Positions 1 through 12,271 of a stretch of DNA of 64,000 nt are shown piece by piece (the first letter of the stretch is position 1; each line of letters begins with the position of its first letter). Source of the stretch: Maratus speciosus (lineage: Eukaryota; Arthropoda; Arachnida; Araneae; Salticidae); the NCBI GenBank assembly GCA_963932465.1, contig OZ010786.1, forward strand, positions 593,267,038 to 593,331,037. The letters run 5' to 3'. The position numbers and the translations under genes were made by a program. The notes beneath the pieces were generated by a model. That model did no database searches, was not told the origin of the DNA, and saw only the letters and a program-made list of their open reading frames with translations.

Positions 1-540
1 TCGACTAATATATATATATACGGGTAGTATGTAAAACGGAGTTTCGTTCGAATAGAGATTTGTTTAGAATAGAGTGCGCCCCTGGTTGCGAAATGTGGAA
101 CTAACAGATTTTTCAAAAGGATAAAGTGTTTTGAAATGAATATTAAACGAAACCCTCTGTGCGATCTGTGATCACACTTACCCACTTGTTATTCTTATAA
201 TAAAGCTTATAAACCTAAAATTTTAAGATAGATTTTTAACTTTATTCAGTAGCATATTTTTGTACCCTTTAGAGAATTAATATTTCTATATAAATATAGT
301 GGTTGATAAGAGTTAAATAAAACGTGATACAGCTATGAATCGCTATGCATTTAAGGGTTAAAATCCTCTGATGCACTTACTCACTGAAGTTTTCCATTCA
401 TATAAAGGATCAGGAATCGACAGGAAGATTTCTACAATATAAAATACTGTAAAATCAAAAAGTTAAGTAAAACAATTTATAGAAGGAAGTTCAGCATTTT
501 GAAGATGCAGTGTACTAAAAGATGTGAATGACATTTTTTA
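1..540. other. AT-rich intergenic sequence
   Basis: There is no reading frame of note and no terminal repeat. A short (TA)n run lies at 8-20. I see nothing functional here. Confidence 0.4.
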
Positions 541-1083
541 CCCGACTGCCAAGAAGAGTTATGTGTTTCACGCGTATCCGGGTATGAGGATTTCTTTATA
601 CCCTTGAAACATCGCAACGGGTAAATGGATTCTGATGAATGAAGTCTCTATCGATTCGTCTTAACTGTCCGATGGTTATAGGATAGAATTTGTTTTTATA
701 AATTAAGAATGGCGGCTGTAAAATACAAAATGGTGGTACAGACGAAAGTGAAATTTTTAGGCACCCTATTGAGTGGCATATCATTGGATAGGTCTTTCAA
801 AATGAAGACGATGTTTCATTGACTATTTTACAGTCAGAAGCTCCGTTTCAATATTACACAAACTGGAAGTTGTGTAGGTAGGATCTCTAAATTTATTGCA
901 CATCTAACCTTCATAGACCTCTATAGCCTCATCAAAACAGTGTTTATAGATAGGAACTAACAATTAAACACAACTTAAAAGTTATCAATACAAGTAAATA
1001 AAAGAAATAGGTAAGTAATATAAAAAAAATTAGTTTCACACTGATGAGAAATAATTAATTAGTTCGCTTTTTAAGCAGTCGGG
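541..1083 (+). repeat. CCGACTG-ended dispersed repeat, copy 1
   Basis: The copy starts with CCCGACTGCC and ends with GCAGTCGGG, so the termini are short inverted repeats. The interior (GTGTTTCACGCGTATC, then a stretch about fitting ATTCGTCTTAAC, then AAATGGCGGC-type words) recurs at 2669-3051 in reverse and at 54249-55126 in the same direction. The ends sit beside T or A runs. The superfamily is unknown to me. Repeats with a similar AACCGACT-type start flanked by poly-T are common in arthropod genomes. No coding capacity is visible. Confidence 0.7.
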
Positions 1084-1442
1084 TTTTTTGATTTTTTAAA
1101 TTTAATTTTTACTTGTTAATATTTAAGTTCTGTAAAAATATATGTGCTTTTCGATAAATTGCGCCGTTAATGAACTTTTCTCTTATGCATCGTATACATA
1201 TTGTTATCCATCTTATTTGTTATTTGTAAAACAATATCTGCAAAAGTTTTCTATGAATTAAGAGTAAAGATTCTATTGCATTTTCTATATTTTCAAAAAC
1301 ATGAAGTTTTAAATGAAAATTTTAAGGGAAATTTAAATCGAAATGTTTAAGTGATTTCCAAAAAGGTTGAAGGACAAACGTACAATGAAAAAACATGCAA
1401 GTAAAGAATGACGATAAATACTTGTTCAAATTATTTTGCTTT

Positions 1443-1674
1443 TTAACCCTTTGCGGTCGACTGTCGGCAAATAGTCGCCCAATCTTTATATGCACGATTC
1501 TATTTTAGATTCTATTTGCATTACTATATTTTCAAAGGACATTAATTAGTGATTTTCTCTTACACATGTTCTCAAAGGGCAAGTAAAAATGTTTCTTAAA
1601 AAAAGTGGTGCGAACCGACTAAATTCATGCAAAAGATGCCTGCGCGTCGGAAGAGTATTTCAACCGCAAAGCGT
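1443..1674. mobile_element. Degraded TTAA-flanked piggyBac-like MITE
   Basis: The left end is TTAACCCTTTGCGGTCGA and the right end is a partial inverse, CAACCGCAAAGCG. The right TTAA has decayed. It is non-coding. Assignment to the piggyBac-like group rests on the TTAA flank and the CCC start only. Confidence 0.5.
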
Positions 1675-2668
1675 GAAATATGTGTAAAACAGTCTTTTAA
1701 TAATAAAAACTTATCTCTTTCCTAGCACAATAGTAAGGTGTTACTATCTGTGATATAACGCAAATGTACTTAAACACATTATATCCTTCGCAAAAATATT
1801 TTCCATAAAGGCAGATACGTATATAATATATTCTATATTTTATTTATTTAAAAATAAAAAATCCTAATTTATATCTACCATTACATTTTTGACAGGATAT
1901 AAATTTCTTAATATCATCCATAGAAAATATAAAAAATGTAAGTCTTTATTGTCAAGCATGCAGTCAAATGTAACGGCTTTGCAGAAATTATTCCCTTTGC
2001 ATTCTGAAAAATATATCACTTTGGTTACAGCTAAAAAGTAAACATAAATTAGGGGTTTTTTTTATATTGTTTGTGAGACAATAAAATAGAAAGTAACATC
2101 TAGTTTTCAAGTACAGTTACTTCAAAAAAGTATGCCATTCTTATGCAATGTTTTATTCATTAATGTTTTACACCATTTATAAAATATGAAGAAGTCCTTG
2201 AACATTGTGATGCATGATAGAGCATTGTGTGATCTTTTATAGAGGCAATAAAAGTTCGAATGTTAAATATGAAACTTTCTAATATGATATGCAACTCAGC
2301 GGTTATATTTTTTTTTTATGTAGAAATGAAATTTAGGAGCATAGTTATGTAAAGGTATGTTGTTTTTATTAAAATATTTAGAATCATAGTATATTTTGTT
2401 TCAAAACTCATGAATATTTTTCTTATAAATTGGCTAACTTACAATAAAACAATTCTAATTTTATTATGACGAAATAAATTTTGTGAACATTCTTATGTGA
2501 GAATCGGATTTTATTTAAAATATTTTAGGCGACCTTCAAACTCATTTTTTTATTTATTTTTAAAGTGCACTTTAAATACTGTTTAAGGGCACACTATATG
2601 AATTATGGCATCTTATCACACAACAATTTAAAAAATAAATCATAATTAAATTTAAAAAAATAAAAAAA
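1675..2668. other. AT-rich sequence, weak match to a duplicated block
   Basis: No gene is visible. A stretch near 2255-2370 (AATGTTAAATATGAA, then GTAGAAATGAAATTTA) resembles 27560-27650 and 61435-61530, so it is probably a third, more decayed copy of that block. Confidence 0.35.
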
Positions 2669-2825
2669 CCCGACTGCGTAAAAAGCGAACTAATTAATTA
2701 TTTCTCATCAACGTGAAACTATTTTTTATATTACCTACCTATTATTTTTTTATTTACTTGTCAATTTTTTATTTACGTCTTCAGTTTGAAAGACCTATCC
2801 AATGATATGCCACTTAATATGGTGC

Positions 2826-2868
<43 letters not shown>

Positions 2869-3051
2869 GTCTCCACCGCCATTTTGAATTTATAAAAACC
2901 AAACCTAGCCTATAACCATCGAACTGTTAAGACGAATCGATAGGGACCTCAGTCATTAAAATCCATCGAGCCTTTGGGATGTTGCGAGGGTATAAAGAAA
3001 TCCACATACCCAGATACGCGTGAAACACATAACCACTTCTTGGCAATCGGG
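2669..3051 (-). repeat. CCGACTG-ended dispersed repeat, copy 2
   Basis: This is an inverted copy of the 541-1083 repeat, from CCCGACTGCG at the left to CAATCGGG at the right. It is shorter because of internal loss. A 38-base poly-A run at 2828-2865 lies inside the element, so it is a slippage expansion and not a retrotransposon tail. Confidence 0.7.
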
Positions 3052-4253
3052 TAAAAAAGGGAAAAAAAATAAGGAATTTTACTTAGGAACTTTTCAAAAT
3101 TCCCCATGCGCATTCCATATCAATTAAAATCTCCAATATTTTTAATAGCCGTTTGGTTTACATCAATTATATATATTAAATCTAAACGGAAATTTCGTTC
3201 CGAACGCCTAGATTTCGAATTCTACTGCATGGATTTTTACGGAACTTATACCGTTAGAAAGGTATCGTTTCTGGGAAGGTTTTAAGTTATAACACAACAT
3301 TCTACCTAGATTAGTTATAGAATTATGACGGAAAGTTCTGTTATTTTGGACGATAATGTTTACCGTTTTATTTCTTGGCGAAATTTATCGTTGATAAAAA
3401 AATTGAAGCAGCTATTACACGTCGAACATAAAAGAAAAAAGTGTTACTAATTTTAATTAAAAGAAAAGAAGGAAGAAAAAAAGAAGAAAAAAATTCGTTT
3501 TAATGAGTAATAATATTAAAAAACGAAAATATTTAATGTAAACATGAAGGGGAATGTTCGTAATGCTTAAAAAATTACTCAGTTAAAATATTGCAATTAA
3601 AATAAAATTTGGCTCTTTATCTTTTGCGTCAGGTTAAGAAAAATGCATATGAAAAATTGATAGGATGAAATCAAGGAAGTTTCCATAAGCGCATGTTCAG
3701 AAATATTTGAAAAAATTATATAATATTCTTCTCATGAGGAATATATAGAATATTCTTCTCGTGACATATAATATGTTTATAAAAAAACCCCTACAGAACC
3801 TCGATTTAGCTTTGTAAAAAAAATAATGAAAATTTATTTTTTTTGGCGATTTAATGCTGGTTGGCAGCACAATAAAATTTTGAATGATACTTTTTTTATG
3901 ATAAATAATTTTAAATAAAACTTTTTTCTACTCTTCATTTGAAGATAGTTAGATTAAGTTTAACTTAATAAATACATTTTTATTACTACAGTTTTGTCAT
4001 ATACCTTTATATGTGTATATATTAAAATTTTATTATCGTAATTATACGGTTTAAAACAAAATTTCAGTTTATTAATTTTTTTCCAAATTCAAAATTAATG
4101 TCCGATTCGGAACATTGGCAATTTGACTTCGATATTGTTAGTGTCAGAAACAAGAAATGAAGGTTACTGTTGCGTTGGAAATAATTATTTAATATAAAAT
4201 GTTTAATGGTAGCATTTTTAATTAGCCAGCTACTTTTAAAACAAATTTAAAAC
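3052..4253. other. AT-rich sequence without recognised features
   Basis: I see only homopolymer-rich DNA, for example purine runs at 3465-3495 and short A and T tracts. There is no reading frame or terminal repeat that I can support. Confidence 0.4.
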
Positions 4254-4577
4254 GGTACTACTTGATTATCCCGTCGACAAAATAACTATCGCCAAACTAT
4301 AAGATAAATGCCAATAATAGCTGATCGTAAATTTTACATTCACTTGACATTAAACACGGTACACATGTTTGTTGCGTCATCAAGTGATTTTTAATTTCAC
4401 TTCTGTTTGTAACTTTACTAATGTTTACAAATTTATTTATTCTTTCGCTGTTTAAAATAAAAATTTTGTCAATTTGTATAATTTGGAGAGCAGTTTGGCA
4501 ATTTATATAATTTGGCGAAGAGTTTGGCAATTTATATAATTTGGCGAAATTGGTTGAATGAATAATCAAATAGTACC
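4254..4577. mobile_element. GGTACTACTT-family MITE, copy 1
   Basis: The ends are GGTACTACTTGATTATCCCG and the inverse AATAATCAAATAGTACC. The same family occurs at 40560-42388 (interrupted) and 42424-42722. The shared interior includes TGCCAATAATRGCT and CATTCACTTGACATT. Near the right end the word ATTTATATAATTTGGCGA is tandemly repeated. No protein is encoded. Confidence 0.7.
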
Positions 4578-4713
4578 TGTAAAAACATTTCCAGCCGGTG
4601 AAGCCATGTAAAATTAAATAAGTACTGCAACACGCAATTTGTATACATGCTTAAAGATAAAAAATAATACGCTAATCCTTCGTTTAAGTTTAAATTCATT
4701 TAGTTTTAAGCAT

Positions 4714-5814
4714 TTAACCCTTTATCTACGGCATTATGATCTACTGCAATTTTTTTCATGTAATATTTTTTTTTTTTCATTTAATACAATGAAAATTAAA
4801 GGATAAACATAAAAAAATACTCACCCGTGAGAAATTTAATTAATTAGAGGTAATTAACTAAAGTGGTACTTTAAAGTACCGTCAGTACACTATGACTAAA
4901 TTATTGTAACAGAAAACCCACAAGTTATTTCAACTGGCACCAGAAAATAATTTCGATTTAATAAGTATATGAAATATAGCCCCCCCCCCTTTTTTTTTAT
5001 TTATAAATAAATCGTTTGTGAAATTCCGGTGCCAATCATTTATTTCAACACTTTAGAATTGAAAATGCTTTGCTCCTGAAAGGGTTTAAAAGAATTATTT
5101 TTTTCTTTTTTTGGTTTCGATCTTGTTAGCAGTCCTTTAGTTTTACGACGTCAATATTTCAGGAACAACATGCTCTCTCGCATCTCCACATATGCAATAT
5201 ATGAATTTACATATGCCATTTCTAGCATAGCAAAAACCAGCCGGTGCCACAACTTTTTTGATTTCCTATAAAAATTAACAATGAAACAGAAAAGAAATAC
5301 CAGGGGAATCACCACTGCACTACATTTTAGTAATTGCATTTTAAATCCTATGAAAACGATGGATAACTACACAGACGAAAAGTAAACAAGAAGTTTTTCA
5401 CCAGCACCCATTGTACTGACGGTACTTATAAGTACCACCGAGTAATTCAACTGTTAAATCAAATACATACACTGTTCAACTAAAATAGCTAGTCAGATTG
5501 TTTTATAAGACCATAATGAACACATAAGAAAATCCAACACTTATCTTATATCCTTTACTGTATTTGCAGCAATGAAAAGACGAGCGTGGCAATTTGTACA
5601 AAAAGTCTGCACAAAAGACATCGACTGCTTCAAAGATAGCCTCATTCTTCTCTAAAATAACAAACCTAGAACTACCGCTGCCATGCATTCGGATAAAGTG
5701 GAGTTAAAAGAGCGATTTTTGTAAAGTACCATTATAATATTAGTAATATTCACTATGGTATAAACGTTTAAAGTGAGTGGTACTTATAAGTACCGCCAGT
5801 AGATAAAGGGTTGA
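4714..5814. mobile_element. Large TTAA-flanked piggyBac-like element with internal palindromes
   Basis: The left end is TTAACCCTTTATCTACGGC and the right end is GCCAGTAGATAAAGGGTTGA, a good inverse pair with one decayed TTAA. The word GGTACTTATAAGTACC, or a close variant, occurs at about 4864, 5418 and 5780, each time next to GTCAGTA- or GCCAGTA-like sequence. The first two lie in inverse orientation and bound a 560-bp inner segment, suggesting a nested or rearranged copy. Short open frames on the minus strand (5151-5339, 5503-5688) match nothing I recognise. Confidence 0.55.
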
Positions 5815-7015
5815 ACACTTATTTAACAAGCAATTTTCAAATGCATTTAAATATCTTGCATTTGGGATGGAAATGAGTTGGCTAGCCAAATAGCGTGGAA
5901 CGTTCGTCTTCTTTGTGCCAAATATTCGAATAGATATAGATTTTTTTAGATTTTTACTGAGATTCCGCCGCCAAATTTGACCGATGTTTTACTACACACA
6001 TGAGTAGTTTTAAAAGCATTTTTCTTTTCAAAATAATTTGAGTATGTTCTTTAAGTAGCCCTTGCTTGTGATAGCAATTTTCTTTTTGATTTGTTCTTTT
6101 TTATTTCTAACTCTTCCATCATGTGATTTACAGACGAAACTAACAGATGTAATTGTAAAAATGATGGTACTTATGATTTATATGTTATATGTTTATTTGT
6201 GATTTTTGAGTTCACTTTTCTCGCCAAACAATTTGATTTTAAGCCAAAAAGATGTAAGCGTGAATTGGGTTTAAGCGATGTTTACAATAAAGGTGATTTT
6301 GCAAGTGTACGAAAGCATTTTTTGAGTATTTTTTAAAATTCAAATGTACAATACATAAATAGAAATTAATATTATAAAAATGGAGTCAAATATTTTAATT
6401 TTAGTATAAAGGTATCCCACACATGCACATACATACTGTAAAATAATTTAATTTTAGACAATTAAAAAATCTCTCATCATACTTTACTGCGAAAGCATGT
6501 CGGTTTGTTTTCCCCAAATTTGTGACTTTTATAACCTGGAAGCCAGATTAGCTAATATTGTCCATTCTTTTTTTAATAAAAAAACATATCGCCAATTTCC
6601 CTTATACAAACGTTCAATGCTTGCAATGTTAGGTAGTAAAGGTTATTCTTAAGAAAATGTAAGCAATTATGCGTTATTTCTATCACGAAAAAAGACATTT
6701 TGCAATAAAAATTGCTTTCTGAAATCACTTTTCGATATTCGTCATTTTTTTTTTCATATCTTCCCTTCTTTTAGAAATGTTATACAAAGATATTGGATGA
6801 ATCTTCCATAATCAGCCACCTTACAATTGGCGAATTTACATTAGTGTTGGAAGATTCGTTTATATGTGAAAGTGAACCGTGGACGGCAAATCCGATTTCA
6901 GAAGATTACGCGAAGTTTGTACTTTTAGTAATTAGCAATTAGTAAATTTATGTTTTTTTTAGTATGGAACAAACGGACAAAAGAAGATTTACTAATAGAT
7001 ATTTTCCATGTGCAG
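5815..7015. other. AT-rich sequence without recognised features
   Basis: No significant reading frame, tRNA-like box or terminal repeat pair could be identified. Confidence 0.4.
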
Positions 7016-7260
7016 TTATTTTACTATCATTAAAAAAGCATGAATTTGAATGTACAAAAAAAGTTTTTCAAATGCCAAAGGTGGCCAATGGAACAATATT
7101 TGTTCATTTAGCCTAGGTTTTTTTTTTAAAAGTACCTCAAATTCAATTAAAATTTCGATCATTATAAAATTTTGGCTTATGCACAGCCCGAGCAGCTGAT
7201 CGTAGTGACAAATTTTAGGTTTATTTTACTATCACTAAAAAAGCATTACTTTAAATGTAC

Positions 7261-7291
<31 letters not shown>

Positions 7292-7437
7292 AATGCCAAA
7301 GTTGGCCAATGGAACAGTATTTGTTCATTTACTCTAGGTTTTTTTAAAAAAAGTACCTCATATTCAAATAAAATTTCAATCATTATAAAGAAATTTTGGC
7401 TGATGCACAGCCCGAGCAGCTGATCATAGTCACAAAT
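7016..7437 (+). repeat. Tandem duplication of a 205-bp unit
   Basis: Unit 1 is 7016-7220 and unit 2 is 7221-7437. Both carry TTATTTTACTATCA, GGCCAATGGAACA, TTGTTCATTTA and GCACAGCCCGAGCAGCTGAT in the same order. The short tract AAAAAAAGTTTTT of unit 1 has become a 28-base A run in unit 2. The units differ at scattered positions, so the duplication is not fresh. Confidence 0.8.
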
Positions 7438-8491
7438 TAACTTTTTTAGTTTTATTTAGGCAACAAACTGATGAATAATGACGTCTTGAAAATAAAAGCA
7501 TGTTTATTTCTCCGTGTTATTACTCTCATTAGAGAAATGCGAAAAAAAATCTTCGGTTTGCCAAAATCTGACGCTGGCTGCTTTCCTATGCCTGACACGT
7601 TCATCCGTTATTTGAAATTGGCAAGCTCCAACATGATCACCTTACACTGTTACAAGAAATCGGATGCACTTAGCCTTACACAGCATATAGCAACTTGAAA
7701 TTGCACCGCTTACAAGATAAAGTGTAGTCCTGTTTTTGGCATCACCTACGGACACCCAGCGCCATCTATTGGCAGGAAATTTAATCAGTCCGGGAAATTT
7801 TGGGACGGATTGTGTAGAGTGAGTAGAATAAGAATTACTTTTTTTTAGCTCGAACCCATTAAGTAAAATTTAAACAGTCTTATATCAGCTCCTCCTGAGT
7901 GAACGGTTGCAATTTTTTATTTTGAGGAATTTATAAAAATTGAAAGTTGTCTTCTGTGATAAATATGATACCAGTAGTTCGTAAACATCAAAGGATTCGG
8001 TGTGGGGGGGGAAGGGGTTAGACGTTTTAGTACCAGGAATTTTTTGACGCACCGGTCACTATATCTGAAGATACAATTTCTTTTCTTTAAAGAAGACAAA
8101 TATTACTTAAAGAAAATTCAAGGAAAAGGTGCTTGAAAGTCCTTGAAACATACGAGACCTATATACTTCTTTTAGCATTTTACGTTTTTATCAATGATAT
8201 TTAATTAAAAATTTTTACTACGTTTTCAAAAATCAATAAAATCTAAATGAATTAACCCAGTCAGACTAGTGAAAATAACTAAAGCATTTATTACAAATGA
8301 AAAGCTTAAAGGTATTCAGGTGGTAGTGTTCCCATGAATGCAGAGTAGTTTTTTTTTTTTTTTTCCTTTTCAATTTCAGGATTGGAAATGTTTTTGTATG
8401 ACATTGAAGTCGCAGTGGATGAATGAAATTATAATAATTCCATGGATCCACTGCTCTCATTCCAATAATTAACAAAATGATCATTAATTAT

Positions 8492-8539
<48 letters not shown>

Positions 8540-8795
8540 AATTTTTTATACTTTAACTTGTATCAGACCTCACCTAGCAAAAAAATAAATCCATTCAATA
8601 TAATATTTGGTGTACATTTCTGTTATTGAAAATCTTAGATTGTTGATGACAAATCAATTTAAAAATTGAGCAGATATTGTTCCAGCGAATGTTTTTAATA
8701 GTACAAAAATAATTAAATAAATTTTACTAAAAGCCGTATACAACATATAAACAATTTTAAAACATTAAATAAAAGTTTAAAAACTTAAAAAACAA
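7438..8795. other. Mostly unassigned sequence with a long poly-A tract
   Basis: This stretch is slightly less AT-rich around 7560-7800 but has no supported gene. A 42-base A run ends at 8538. The open frame at 7471-7698 has no recognisable domain. Confidence 0.35.
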
Positions 8796-8826
8796 CACGT
8801 TTTGGCTACTCTGCGGCCTTCATCAG
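8796..8826 (-). ncRNA. Hammerhead-ribozyme-like core, probably a Penelope-type relic
   Basis: On the minus strand the order is CTGATGA, then a short hairpin with GGC and GCC arms, then AAAAC followed by GTG. CTGATGA-helix-GAAAC is the conserved core of hammerhead ribozymes, and such cores are known in the terminal repeats of Penelope-like elements. Here the G of GAAAC is replaced by A, so activity is unlikely. The flanks carry no readable reverse transcriptase. This is a motif-level call. Confidence 0.35.
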
Positions 8827-9165
8827 GTTCATATTTCAGTGTAGGAAACGAAAAAACTTATAAGTCAGTAAAAGTCAAAAAATAAACAATTGTTTATTTT
8901 TTTTTGATGATTGCAGGTAAGTTATATTTCAGAATGAAAGTCTTTTAAATATTTGCTGTCATTATTTAATTAAATATTTATTTAAATATGACTTTCCTCT
9001 AGATTACGCGAAATTGCTATATTTAGAAAGAAATACCCATCGGATTTTTATTATTAAAACCCATTAAAGACGAGCCTCCTTTACACAGCTTTTAATTCTT
9101 CGACACCAGTTTTTTCCACTTTGTAATTTGGATTTATTTAATCGCTCAAAATCTGAGATTAAATA

Positions 9166-10089
9166 CAGTAAATTCCCGACTATCCGGCTCCCGAATACCC
9201 GGCCTATTAAAAAGCTGAAAAGTACTACTAGCAGTTGCAAGTGACCGAGACATGCAGGTTCCAGTCCGCGGAAAAGTTTTGACTCACAACAGGAAGTAGC
9301 AAGAAGGGGTTGCAAAATGCAATAGCGGATAATACGAAACATAGTAATTGCAAGGTCTTGAAACATTCTTTTGGGCGATAAAGGTTGACATAAACCCGTG
9401 TGAAAAACTCAAGTGGAAGGTCAGAACGATAAGCTTCTTTCGTTGCTGAAATATATATCGGGCTCTTACGATGTCAATGCAGAGGGCATTACAGAACGGA
9501 TGGCAAACGACAAACTTAATGAATTAACTGAGAACGATATTGTAGAAATGGTGACAGAGGGACACGTAACAGAAGAAAAACAGGAGGAGGATTTCAGTAA
9601 AAATCTCATCCCACAATCGGAAGACGAATGAGGCAGCACTGCAGCACATTAGTCAGCAAGAGAAAGCTACGCCAGCAAATATCATCTGATTGCGTAAACG
9701 TAGGGGCATTCCTTCGGGGAAGAGGGCTAACAAAGAGAGGCAAAAAAAAAAACGTTTTTTCAAAAACTAAAAATTCTAAATTTTAACTCTTTTATCTTAT
9801 GCATCACTTTTCCTATTTGTGCAATTATTTTATTAATAAACAGTACAATAACAGTTACTCATTTCTTACAAATTAGGCTTACGTTTTACTTTAATGTTTT
9901 GTTTATTTTGAAAGTGTATGTACTGTATAATATGAAATTTATCTTAAAATGTGCAACATGTGTTTCTAATATAATGGGGAGGGAGGGGAGGAAATGAATA
10001 AACATTTATAGAACTCCGGCCTATCCGGCTTTTTTGTTATCCGGTCTACCCTTCCGCCACAATTAGGCCGGATAGTCGGGAGTTTACTG
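9166..10089 (+). mobile_element. Tigger/pogo-like non-autonomous transposon
   Basis: The left terminal repeat reads CAGTAAATTCCCGACTATCC and the right end is its inverse, GGATAGTCGGGAGTTTACTG. TA dinucleotides flank both ends (9164-9165 and 10090-10091), as expected for the pogo/Tigger branch of Tc1/mariner. A second GGCCTATCCGGC word sits near the right end. The interior retains only a C-terminal piece of transposase (9404-9757), so this is a deletion derivative. Confidence 0.8.
9404..9757 (+). pseudogene. Tigger/jerky-type transposase C-terminal remnant
   Basis: The frame from 9404 to 9631 reads a segment with ELTENDIVEMV followed by a Glu-rich stretch, which matches the acidic region after the DDE domain in Tigger/jerky-type transposases. 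After a stop at 9629-9631 the homology resumes one base out of register from about 9627 with ALQHISQQEKATPANII, a stop, then LRKRRG and a basic tail. This resembles the family's terminal QQ...LRRxRD helix. At least one frameshift and one nonsense codon disable it, and the DDE catalytic part is absent. It lies inside the 9166-10089 element in the element's orientation. Confidence 0.6.
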
Positions 10090-10532
10090 TAATATGAAAA
10101 TTTCCAAACTAAAACACTGGTACTCAAATTAAAAAATTTTGTTCGCTTTATCTGGCCAACCTTGCCAAACGGCTTTAATGAGTTTAATATTACACTTCAA
10201 AAAAGAGAATTGGTGTACAGTATTTCCTTATTGCGTGATTTAAAAAAAAAAAAAAAAAAAAAACTAATATTCCATTAACTCATGCTGCTTAAGTTCATAA
10301 AGTTTTATTTGCATCGTGAAGTACGCATTATATTATTTCTAACCTACTTAAAAATCTATTCAAAGGATATTTCACTTCAGGTTAAGCGAAAAAAATATAT
10401 GATAATAAAAGAATATCAAGCGTCGAAAGATAATAAAATAAAGGAAGACATTAGATCTTAAAGTATACTACTTTAAGAAAAATATCTACAATTTTTGTGT
10501 AATGCTTTATTCATGAAAACATTCGAATTGAC

Positions 10533-12271
10533 ATAGAGGTTTTCAATTTCCTTTTAGCATTTCTTCAAGAGGAGTTCCTTTGAATTTAACTTGGGCTTCC
10601 GTAATTGCGGCATGGAACGACAGTCCAGGCAATAGAGACCGTATAGAGGTTCTACTTAGCAAAATTCATGGTAGTTCTGGAAAAAGGCTTACTATATGTT
10701 TTTGGGTCGCTGAATCCGAATTTTTAACTTCCCACCAAAATTTCTCCCGGCATCCCCCCCAAATTTTGGTAAAATGCCCCTCAAAAAAGGTTTTTATTAA
10801 AAAAAATCATTTTTTTTATTGTTTTAGGGAAAAATTATCTAGAAATTCAGAAAGTAGACAAAATTTGCAACAAATTAGATACATGACATTATGACTTAGG
10901 ATGAAGGGGAAGGGGGGATATGCCTCGGACATGCGCGCGTTGCTGCGTGGACTAAGTTGCGCAATTCCACTTAACCACTCACACGTTTACATTCGCCCTC
11001 CCATCTCCCCTCCGAACTATCTCTACAAGGTTTACTTTAAATTTTTGGGTCGCTGAATCCGAATTTTTAACTTCCGCCCAAAATTTTCCCCCCAGAAACC
11101 CCTCAAAATAGTTGTTTTTAACTTAAATTTCTTATTGTTTTAGGGGAAAAGCATTACAAAATTCAGAAACTAGACAAAATTTGCAACAAATAGGATAGAT
11201 GACATTATGACCTAGGATGCACGGGGAAGGGGAGGGCTGCCTCTGAACATGCACTGTGGCGATACGTCCACTAAGTTATGAAGTCCAGGCAATAGGGGAT
11301 TTTACCTGGCAAAATTAATACTACTTCTGGATTTGGACTCACTTTATGTTTTTTAGGTCGTTGAATCCGAATTCGTAACTTCCCACCAAAATTTCACCCG
11401 GCAACCCTCCCAAAAATTTATTTTTTGAAAAAATTTGGTTTTTGAGAAAAGTGCGCGGGGAATGTTCCGAGGCAGCCGCCTCTCTCCCCGTTTATCCTAC
11501 GTCATAATGTCATATATCCTATTTGTTGCAAATTTTGTCTAGTTTCTGAATTTCATAATGCTTTTCTTCTAAAACAATAAGAAATTTAAGTTAATAACAA
11601 CTATTTTGGGGGCGGGGGAATTTTTGGGGGTAAGTTAAAAATTCGGATTCAGCGACCCAAAAAACTTAAAGTAAACCTTATAAGGAAAGTTCGGAGGGGA
11701 GATGGGAGGCCGAATGTAAACGTGTGAGTGGTTAAGTTGAATTGCACAACTTAGTCCACGTAGCACCGCACGCATGTTCCAAGGCAGATCCCCCCTTCCT
11801 CTTAATTCTAAGTCATAATGTCATACATCTAATTTGTTGCAAATTTCGTCTACTTTCTAAATTTCTAGATAATTTTCCCCTAAAACAATAAAAATATTGA
11901 TTTTTTTAATAAAAACCTTTTTTGGGGGCTTTTTACTAAAATTTAGGGGGAGGGGTTGCCGGGGGAAATTTTGGTGGGAAGCTACAATTTCGGATTCAGC
12001 GACCCAAGAAACATAAAGTAAGCCGATTTCCAGAACTATCATTAATTTTGCTAGGTAAAATTCCATATTGCCTGGACTACGAAGAAAACGAACAAATTAG
12101 CAATTCTGAAGCTTTTGAATGTTTTGCAAAAGGTTTGCCATGGCTGGAACAGCAGAAAAACTGTGATACTGGTGAACTACTAGCATTAAAAAAAAATCGT
12201 GATAGGGCTTCAAAGTCAAGCCTATCGAAACTGAGACAAACAAAACATTTTTTCAAACCCTTTTGGCACCA
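10533..12271 (+). pseudogene. Tigger/jerky-type transposase fragments, interrupted
   Basis: The left piece ends with LNLTWASVIAAWNDS, similar to the helix that precedes the acidic region in this family. The right piece resumes as YEENEQISNSEAFECFAKG and continues as LPWLEQQKNCDTGELLAL and KKNRDRASKS. The pattern of an EQQ helix followed by LLALKKxRD is the family's C-terminal signature. Joined across the SINE, the frame ends KPF-stop (TTT TGA), so the SINE landed in the last codons. The middle is replaced by the fold-back repeat at 10622-12078. No catalytic residues remain. The left piece is the weaker match. Confidence 0.5.
10622..12078. repeat. 1.46-kb fold-back (palindromic) repeat
   Basis: The left end AGTCCAGGCAAT is mirrored by ATTGCCTGGACT at the right. 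The arms can be followed inward for hundreds of bases. GTCGCTGAATCCGAAT appears in the left arm near 10706, 11046 and 11356 and its inverse in the right arm near 11640 and 11990. The left half holds two full units plus a third partial unit from about 11280 to 11445, so the structure is asymmetric. Low-complexity G, C and A tracts are scattered through it. No terminal target duplication is obvious. No coding function is seen. Confidence 0.75.

Noticed and set aside
2828..2865. Poly-A tail marking a retrotransposon insertion
   Set aside because: The run lies within the CCGACTG repeat, replacing short A-rich sequence of copy 1, and has no target duplication. The A or T runs at 8497-8538, 13252-13278, 15628-15661, 31312-31343 and 31444-31486 likewise show no retroelement body beside them.
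9064..9366. 100-residue open frame on the minus strand
   Set aside because: It crosses the left terminus of the Tigger-like element and has no recognisable domain, so it is a chance frame.
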